DNA of 30,475 nucleotides from Utricularia gibba (Eukaryota > Streptophyta > Magnoliopsida > Lamiales > Lentibulariaceae), in the NCBI GenBank assembly GCA_002189035.1, contig NEEC01000378.1, positions 1-30,475 on the forward strand. Direction: 5' to 3'. Position numbers and translations under genes: made by a program. Below, in pieces: positions 24,289 to 30,475 of the stretch. Numbering within the stretch: position 1 is the first letter of the stretch; each line of letters starts with the position of its first letter. The notes beneath the pieces are model-generated. The model saw only the letters and a program-made list of their open reading frames with translations. It was not told the origin of the DNA and searched no databases.

Positions 24289-24595
24289 CCAAGACCGCCT
24301 CCTCATGTATAAAGTATGTTGTTAAAAAAAATCATGTGGGGTGCACGTGAGATCGTAATTTAAACAAATGTATCATTTTTTTTAATCGATTTGCATCCAT
24401 TTGACCTCATGAGCCATAAAGAATCGCGGGCCCGGACCAAGTTCCTAGCGAGACTGGCCGCCACAAAACGAGAAGCTGTTCCTTGAAAAACCATGTAGGC
24501 AACCCGAAAACCGAACGTTAATAAATACATCACTTTTTGCCGGCTACAACTTACTTTGGGCAAGGCCAAATGATCTTTTTCCGTTCCAAGTGCAC
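24289..24595 (+). repeat. Variant A monomer with GAGATCG, followed directly by another A
   Basis: Reads GAGATCGTAA before the anchor, GTATCA and a T-tract after it, and CCATTTGACC, then A markers (CATAAAG, CGGGCCCGG, AACGTT) with worn ACCCG and CTTTTTGCCGGC. The same sub-type recurs at anchors 28088 and 29966, and partly at 25903. The next unit is also A, so the alternation slips here without a visible chimaera. Confidence 0.88.
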
Positions 24596-24897
24596 CCAAA
24601 GACCGCCTCTCAAGTATAAAGTAAGTTGTTGAAAAAATCATGTGGGGTGCACGTGATATCGCAATTTAAACAAATGCATCATTTATTCATCGATTTGCAT
24701 CCTTTTGACCTCATGAGCCATAAGAATCGGGGGGACCAAGTTCCAGCGAGACTGGCCGCCACAAAACGAGAAGCTGTTCCTTGAAAAACCATGTAGGCAA
24801 CCCGAAAACCGAACGTTAATAATACATCACTTTTTGCCGGGCTACAACTTACTTTGGGCCAAGGCCTAAGCTGATCTTTTTCCGGTTCCAAGTGCAC
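24596..24897 (+). repeat. Second consecutive A monomer (302 bp, worn)
   Basis: A markers are GATATCGCAA, AGCTGTT, AACGTTAAT and TTACTTTGGGCC. It has CCTTTTGACC and GGGGGGACC between A and B forms, CATAAG short by one A, TTCCAGCG lacking the base that separates TTCCTAGCG from TTCCCAGCG, and AATAATACATC short by one A in the AATAAA motif. Confidence 0.88.
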
Positions 24898-27085
24898 CCA
24901 AAGACCGCCTTCTCAAGTATAAAGTAAGTTGTTGAAAAAAATCATGTGGGGTGCACGTGACATCATAATTTAAACAAATGGATCATTTTTTTTAATCGAT
25001 TTGCATCCAGTTGACCTCATGAGCCATACAGAATCGGGGTCGGGACCAAGTTCCCAGCGAGACTGGCCGCCACAAAACGAGAAGCGGTTCCTTGAAAAAA
25101 CCATGTAGGCAGCCCAAAACCGAACGATAATAAATACATCACTTTATTTGCCGGACTACAACTTACTTTGGGCCAAGGCCTAAGCTGACCTTTTTCCGGT
25201 CCAAGTGCCCCCCAAGACCGCCTCCTCATGTATAAAGTATGTTGTTAAAAAAATCATGTGGGTGCACGTGACATCGTAATTTAAACAAATGCATCATTTT
25301 TTTTAATCGATTTGCATCCTTTGACCTCATGAGCCATAAAGAATCGGGGCCCGGACCAAGTTCCTAGCGAGACTGGCCGCCACAAAACGAGAAGCTGTTC
25401 CTTGAAAAACCATGTAGGCAACACCGAAAACCGAACGTTAATAAATACATCACTTTCTTTGCCGGGCTACAACTTACTTTGGGCCAAGGCCTAAGCTGAC
25501 TTTTTCCGGTTCCAAGTGCACCCAAAGACCGCCTTCTCAAGTATAAAGTAAGTTGTTGAAAAAATCATGTGGGGTGCACGTGACATCATAATTTAAACAA
25601 ATGGATCATTTTTTTTAATCGATTTGCATCCAGTTGACCTCATGAGCCATACAGAATCGGGGTCCGGACCAAGTTCCCAGCGAGACTGGCCGCCACAAAA
25701 CGAGAAGCGGTTCCTTGAAAAACCATGTAGGCAGCCCCCGAAAACCGAACGATAATAAATACATCACTTTATTTGCCGGACTACAACTTACTTTGGCCAA
25801 GGCCTAAGCTGACCTTTTTCCGGTTCCAAGTGCACCCAAGACCGCCTCCTCATGTATAAAGTATGTTGTTAAAAAATCATGTGGGGTGCACGTGAATCGT
25901 AATTTAAACAAATGCATCATTTTTTTTAATCGATTTGCATCCATTTGACCTCATGAGCCATAAAGAATCGCGGGCCCGGACCAAGTTCCTAGCGAGACTG
26001 GCCGCCACAAAACGAGAAGCTGTTCCTTGAAAAACCATGTAGGCAACACCGAAAACCGAACGTTAATAAATATATCACTTTCTTTGCCGGGCTACAACTT
26101 ACTTTGGGCCAAGGCCTAAGCTGACCTTTTTCCGGTTCCAAGTGCCCCCAAGACCGCCTCCTCATGTATAAAGTATGTTGTTAAAAAAATCATGTGGGGT
26201 GCACGTGACATCGTAATTTAAACAAATGCATCATTTTTTTTAATCGATTTGCATCCAGTTGACCTCATGAGCCATACAGAATCGGGGTCAAGGACCAAGT
26301 TCCCAGCGAGACTGGCCGCCACAAAACGAGAAGCGGTTCCTTGAAAAACCATGTAGGCAGCCCCCGAAAACCGAACGATAATAAATACATCACTTTATTT
26401 GCCGGACTACAACTACTCTCGGGCAAGCCAAACCTTACTTTTTCCCGTTCCAGGTGCACCCCAAAGACCGCCTGCTCAAGTATAAAGTAAGTTGTTGAAA
26501 AAATCATGTGGGGTGCACGTGATATCGCAATTTAAACAAATGCAACATTGTATTCATCGATTTGCATCCTTTACCTCATGAGCCATAAAGAATCGCGGGC
26601 CCGGACCAAGTTCCTAGCGAGACTGGCCGCCACAAAACGAGAAGCTGTTCCTTGAAAAACCATGTAGGCAACACCGAAAACCGAACGTTAATAAATACAT
26701 CACTTTCTTTGCCGGGCTACAACTTACTTTGGGCCAAGGCCTAAGCTGACCTTTTTCCGGTTCCAAGTGCCCCCCAAGACCGCCTCCTCATGTATAAAGT
26801 ATGTTGTTAAAAAAATCATGTGGGTGCACGTGACATCGTAATTTAAACAAATGGATCATTTTTTTTAATCGATTTGCATCCAGTTGACCTCATGAGCCAT
26901 ACAGAATCGGGGTCAGGACCAAGTTCCCAGCGAGACTGGCCGCCACAAAACGAGAAGCGGTTCCTTGAAAAACCATGTAGGCAGCCCCGAAAACCGAACG
27001 ATAATAAATACATCACTTTATTTGCCGGACTACAACTTACTTTGGGCCAAGGCCTAAGCTGACCTTTTTCCGGTCCAAGTGCCCC

Positions 27086-27388
27086 CCAAGACCGCCTCCT
27101 CATGTATAAAGTATGTTTTAAAAAATCATGTGGGGTGCACGTGATATCGTAATTTAAACAAATGATCATTTTTTAATCGATTTGCATCCTTTGACCTCAT
27201 GAGCCATAAAGAATCGGGGCGGACCAAGTTCCTAGCGAGACTGGCCGCCACAAAAACGAGAAGCTGTTCCTTGAAAAACCATGTAGGCAGCCCCCGAAAA
27301 CCGAACGATAATAAATACATCACTTTTTGCCGGACTACAACTAACTCTCGGCAAGCCAAACCTTACTTTTGTCCCGTTCCAGGTGCAC
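27086..27388 (+). repeat. Chimaeric monomer: A head, B tail (alternation slip)
   Basis: This is A-type through AGCTGTTCC (near 27262) and B-type from GCAGCCCCCG and ACGATA onward (near 27288), with a TAACTCTCGGCAAGCC tail. The switch lies in the shared TTCCTTGAAAAACCATGT block. The next unit is a normal A. It is the reciprocal form of the chimaera at 5916-6221. Confidence 0.88.
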
Positions 27389-30209
27389 CCAAAGACCGCC
27401 TTCTCAAGTATAAAGTAAGTTGTTGAAAAAATCATGTGGGGTGCACGTGATATCGCAATTTAAACAAATGCACATTGTATTCATCGATTTGCATCCTTTT
27501 GTCCTCATGAGCCATAAAGAATCGCGGGCCCGGACCAAGTTCCTAGCGAGACTGGCCGCCACAAAACGAGAAGCTGTTCCTTGAAAAACCATGTAGGCAA
27601 CACCGAAAACCGAACGTTAATAAATACATCACTTTCTTTGCCGGGCTACAACTTACTTTGGGCCAAGGCCTAAGCTGATCTTTTTCCGGTTCCAAGTGCA
27701 CCCAAAGACCGCCTTCTCAAGTATAAAGTAAGTTGTTGAAAAAAATCATGTGGGGTGCACGTGACATCATAATTTAAAACAAATGGATCATTTTTTTAAT
27801 CGATTTGCATCCAGTTGACCTCATGAGCCATACAGAATCGGGGTCGAGGACCAAGTTCCCAGCGAGACTGGCCGCCATAAAACGAGAGCGGTTCCTTGAA
27901 AAACCATGTAGGCAGCCCCCGAAAACCGAACGATAATAAATACATCACTTTATTTGCCGGACTACAACTTACTTTGGGCCAAGGCCTAAGCTGACCTTTT
28001 TCCGGTCCAAGTGCCCCCCAAGACCGCCTCCTCATGTATAAAGTAAGTTCTTAAAAAAAATCATGTGGGGTGCACGTGAGATCGTAATTTAAACAAATGT
28101 ATCATTTTTTTTAATCGATTTGCATCCATTTGACCTCATGAGCCATAAAGAATCGCGGGCCCGGACCAAGTTCCTAGCGAGACTGGCTGCCACAAAACGA
28201 GAAGCTGTTCCTTGAAAAACCATGTAGGCAACACCGAAAACCGAACGTTAATAAATACATCACTTTCTTTGCCGGGCTACAACTTACTTTGGGCCAAGGC
28301 CTAAGCTGATTTTTCCGGTTCCAAGTGCCCCAAGACCGCCTCCTCATGTATAAAGTATGTTGTTAAAAAAATCATGTGGGGTGCACGTGACATCGTAATT
28401 TAAACAAATGCATCATTTTTTTTAATCGATTTGCATCCAGTTGACCTCATGAGCCATACAGAATCGGGGTCAAGGACCAAGTTCCCAGCGAGACTGGCCG
28501 CACAAACGAGAAGCGGTTCCTTGAAAAACCATGTAGGCAGCCCCCGAAAACCGAACGATAATAAATACATCACTTTATTTTCCGGACTACAACTAACTCT
28601 CGGTGCAAGCCAAACCTTACCTTTGTCCCGTTCCAGGTGCACCCAAAGACCGCCTGCTCAAGTATAAAGTAAGTTGTTGAAAAAATCATGTGGGGTGCAC
28701 GTGATATCGCAATTTAAACAAATGCAACATTGTATTCATCGATTTGCATCCTTTGACCTCATGAGCCATAAAGAATCGCGGGCCCGGACCAAGTTCCTAG
28801 CGAGACTGGCCGCCACAAAACGAGAAGCTGTTCCTTGAAAAACATGTAGGCAACACCGAAAACCGAACGTTAATAAATACATCACTTTCTTTGCCGGGCT
28901 ACAACTTACTTTGGGCCAAGGCCTAAGCTGACCTTTTTCCGGTTCCAAGTGCACCCAAAGACCGCCTTCTCAAGTATAAAGTAAGTTGTTGAAAAAATCA
29001 TGTGGGGTGCACGTGACATCGTAATTTAAACAAATGGATCATTTTTTTTAATCGATTTGCATCCAGTTGACCTCATGAGCCATACAGAATCGGGGTCAAG
29101 GACCAAGTTCCCAGCGAGACTGGCCGCCACAAAACGAGAAGCGGTTCCTTGAAAAAACCATGTAGGCAGCCCCCGAAAACCGAACGATAATAAATACATC
29201 ACTTTATTTGCCGGACTACAACTAACTCTCGATGCAAGCCAAACCTTACCTTTGTCCCGTTCCAGGTGCACCCAAAGACCGCCTGCTCAAGTATAAAGTA
29301 AGTTGTTGAAAAAATCATGTGGGGTGCACGTGATATCGCAATTTAAACAAATGCAACATTGTATTCATCGATTTGCATCCTTTTGTCCTCATGAGCCATA
29401 AAGAATCGCGGGCCGGACCAAGTTCCTAGCGAGACTGGCCGCCAAAAACGAGAAGCTGTTCCTTGAAAAACCATGTAGGCAACACCGAAAACCGAACGTT
29501 AATAAATACATCACTTTCTTTGCCGGGCTACAACTTACTTTGGGCCAAGGCCTAAGCTGATCTTTTTCCGGTTCCAAGTGCACCCAAAGACCGCCTTCTC
29601 AAGTATAAAGTAAGTTGTTGAAAAAATCATGTGGGGTGCACGTGACATCATAATTTAAACAAATGGTCATTTTTTTTAATCGATTTGCATCCAGTTGACC
29701 TCATGAGCCATACAGAATCGGGGTCAGGGACCAAGTTCCCAGCGAGACTGGCCGCCATAAAACGAGAAGCGGTTTCCTTGAAAAACCATGTAGGCAGCCC
29801 CGAAAACCGAACGATAATAAATACATCACTTTATTTGCCGGACTACAACTTACTTTGGCCAAGGCCTAAGCTGACTTTTTCCGGTTCCAAGTGCCCCCAA
29901 GACCGCCTCCTCATGTATAAAGTAAGTTGTTAAAAAAATCATGTGGGGTGCACGTGAGATCGTAATTTAAACAAATGTATCATTTTTTTTAATCGATTTG
30001 CATCCTTTTGTCCTCATGAGCCATAAAAGAATCGCGGGCCCGGACCAAGTTCCTAGCGAGACTGGCCGCCACAAACGAGAAGCTGTTCCTTGAAAAACCA
30101 TGTAGGCAACACCGAAAACCGAACGTTAATAAAATACATCACTTTCTTTGCCGGGCTACAACTTACTTTGGGCCAAGGCCTAAGCTGACTTTTTCCGGTT
30201 CCAAGTGCC

Positions 30210-30475
30210 CCAAAGACCGCCTCTCAAGTATAAAGTAAGTTGTTGAAAAAAATCATGTGGGGTGCACGTGACATCGTAATTTAAACAAATGCATATTTTT
30301 TTTAATCGATTTGCATCCAGTTGACCTCATGAGCCATACAGAATCGGGGTCAAGGACCAAGTTCCCAGCGAGACTGGCCGCCACAAAAACGAGAAGCGGT
30401 TCCTTGAAAAACCATGTAGGCAGCCCGAAAACCGAACGATAATAAATACATCACTTTATTTGCCGGACTACAACT
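30210..30475 (+). repeat. Last B monomer, truncated by the window end
   Basis: B markers are present up to CCGGACTACAACT, where the window stops about 50 bp before the monomer would end. GACATCGTAA and GCATA with a T-tract mark it as the variant B common in this part. The array clearly continues past the window. Confidence 0.95.

Larger units (their letters stand above)
1..30475. repeat. Tandem satellite DNA array, ~314-bp monomer, 98 copies, fills the window
   Basis: The same ~313-316 bp unit repeats head to tail from the first base to the last, always in one orientation. Using TTTAAACAAATG as an anchor (one copy reads TTTAACAAATG and one TTTAAAACAAATG), I find 98 occurrences. Almost all are spaced 298-317 bp apart. 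The exceptions are spacings of 265 and 279 bp around one deleted monomer, and 409 bp across a monomer with an internal duplication. No non-satellite sequence lies between copies. GC content of the first monomer, counted by hand, is about 44%. Satellites of this kind belong to eukaryotic heterochromatin, and some serve as centromeric DNA, but nothing here proves a centromeric role. I do not recognise the family by name. Strand choice is arbitrary. Confidence 0.99.
24898..30475 (+). repeat. Array block 6: mosaic region, monomers 81-98
   Basis: Anchors are at 24969, 25280, 25592, 25903, 26217, 26531, 26842, 27153, 27459, 27773, 28088, 28399, 28713, 29025, 29342, 29654, 29966 and 30280. B copies with A-like tails (24969, 25592, 26842, 27773, 29654) are mixed with canonical B tails (26217, 28399, 29025). 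A copies vary between GATATCGCAA, GAGATCGTAA, GAATCGTAA and GACATCGTAA. Substitutions, rare elsewhere, occur here: TATATCAC near 26070, GGCTGCCAC near 28186, GCCATAAAAC near 27874 and 29755, and TTATTTTCCGG near 28576. Confidence 0.9.

Noticed and set aside
784-29933. Dozens of short open frames of 60-108 codons, mainly on the minus strand, with near-identical peptides (the longest at 26843-27169).
   Set aside because: They recur because the satellite recurs. They have no common start, break at every small indel, and the same DNA is open in other frames and on the other strand. Unit lengths near 313-316 bp also rotate the frame between monomers. No domain is recognisable, so I call no gene.
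1-30475. CRISPR array.
   Set aside because: The repeat unit is ~314 bp with no unique spacers, and what lies between conserved blocks is itself repeated. This is satellite structure.
1-30475. CENP-B box as known from mammalian alpha satellite.
   Set aside because: I looked for TTCG, four bases, A, two bases, CGGG on both strands of A and B. The TTCGG stretches on the minus strand do not fit the spacing.
1-30475. rDNA intergenic spacer sub-repeats, or tandem repeats inside a transposon.
   Set aside because: Ninety-eight copies run without any rRNA, LTR, terminal inverted repeat or transposase sequence, and with a dimeric higher-order order. That fits an independent satellite better. An origin from such a source long ago cannot be excluded.
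1-30475. Telomeric or telomere-adjacent repeats.
   Set aside because: No runs of TTAGGG, TTTAGGG, TTAGG or their complements were seen.
1-30475. Naming the species or the satellite family.
   Set aside because: I do not recognise this monomer. A database search with the A and B consensus would settle it; a guess from memory would not be supported.

Overview
The whole window is one uninterrupted head-to-tail satellite DNA array. I find no protein-coding gene, RNA gene, transposon, CRISPR array or unique sequence. Such arrays are eukaryotic heterochromatin: centromeric, pericentromeric, subtelomeric or interstitial. The sequence does not let me name the organism, or even choose safely between plant and animal. 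No telomere motif, rDNA or transposon joins the array, so its chromosomal position is also open.

Structure. The monomer is about 313-316 bp. Taking CCAAAGACCGCC as its arbitrary first base puts the phase at base 1. There are 98 monomers: 97 complete and the last cut by the window end. Two types alternate, here called A and B. By eye they are about 86% alike, and they make a higher-order unit of about 626-631 bp. A and B differ at fixed places: GATATCGCAA versus GACATCATAA, a mixed block versus a T-tract of 7-9, CATAAAG versus CATACAG, CGGGCCCGGACC versus GGGGTCAAGGACC, AACGTT versus ACGATA, and most of the last 60 bp. Beneath this is a fainter layer. The two halves of each monomer are diverged copies of one another at an offset of about 156-158 bp in A, so the array probably grew from a ~157-bp ancestral unit to a ~314-bp monomer and then a ~628-bp dimer.

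Layout. 1-4990: regular A-B alternation. 4991-8302: a disturbed zone with hybrid monomers, two slips of the alternation (5916-6520 and 8064-8302) and a strongly deleted monomer. 8303-17976: the most homogeneous core, 31 monomers in perfect alternation. 17977-20762: still regular, with a few short copies. 20763-30475: a mosaic region rich in further variants. These are B with an A-like tail, and heads with CTCATGTATAAAGTATG and GTTAAAAAA. The region also holds a 104-bp internal duplication (22183-22390) and two more slips (24289-24897 and 27086-27388).

Variation among copies of one type is mostly small deletions, with few substitutions. The deletions cluster in homopolymers and at the A/B-diagnostic positions. 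That may mean real A/B exchange, but it is also what a long-read assembly makes when it merges A and B reads. The interesting content is therefore the nested repeat architecture, the recombination joints, conserved motifs that recur once per monomer, and a real question of assembly quality.
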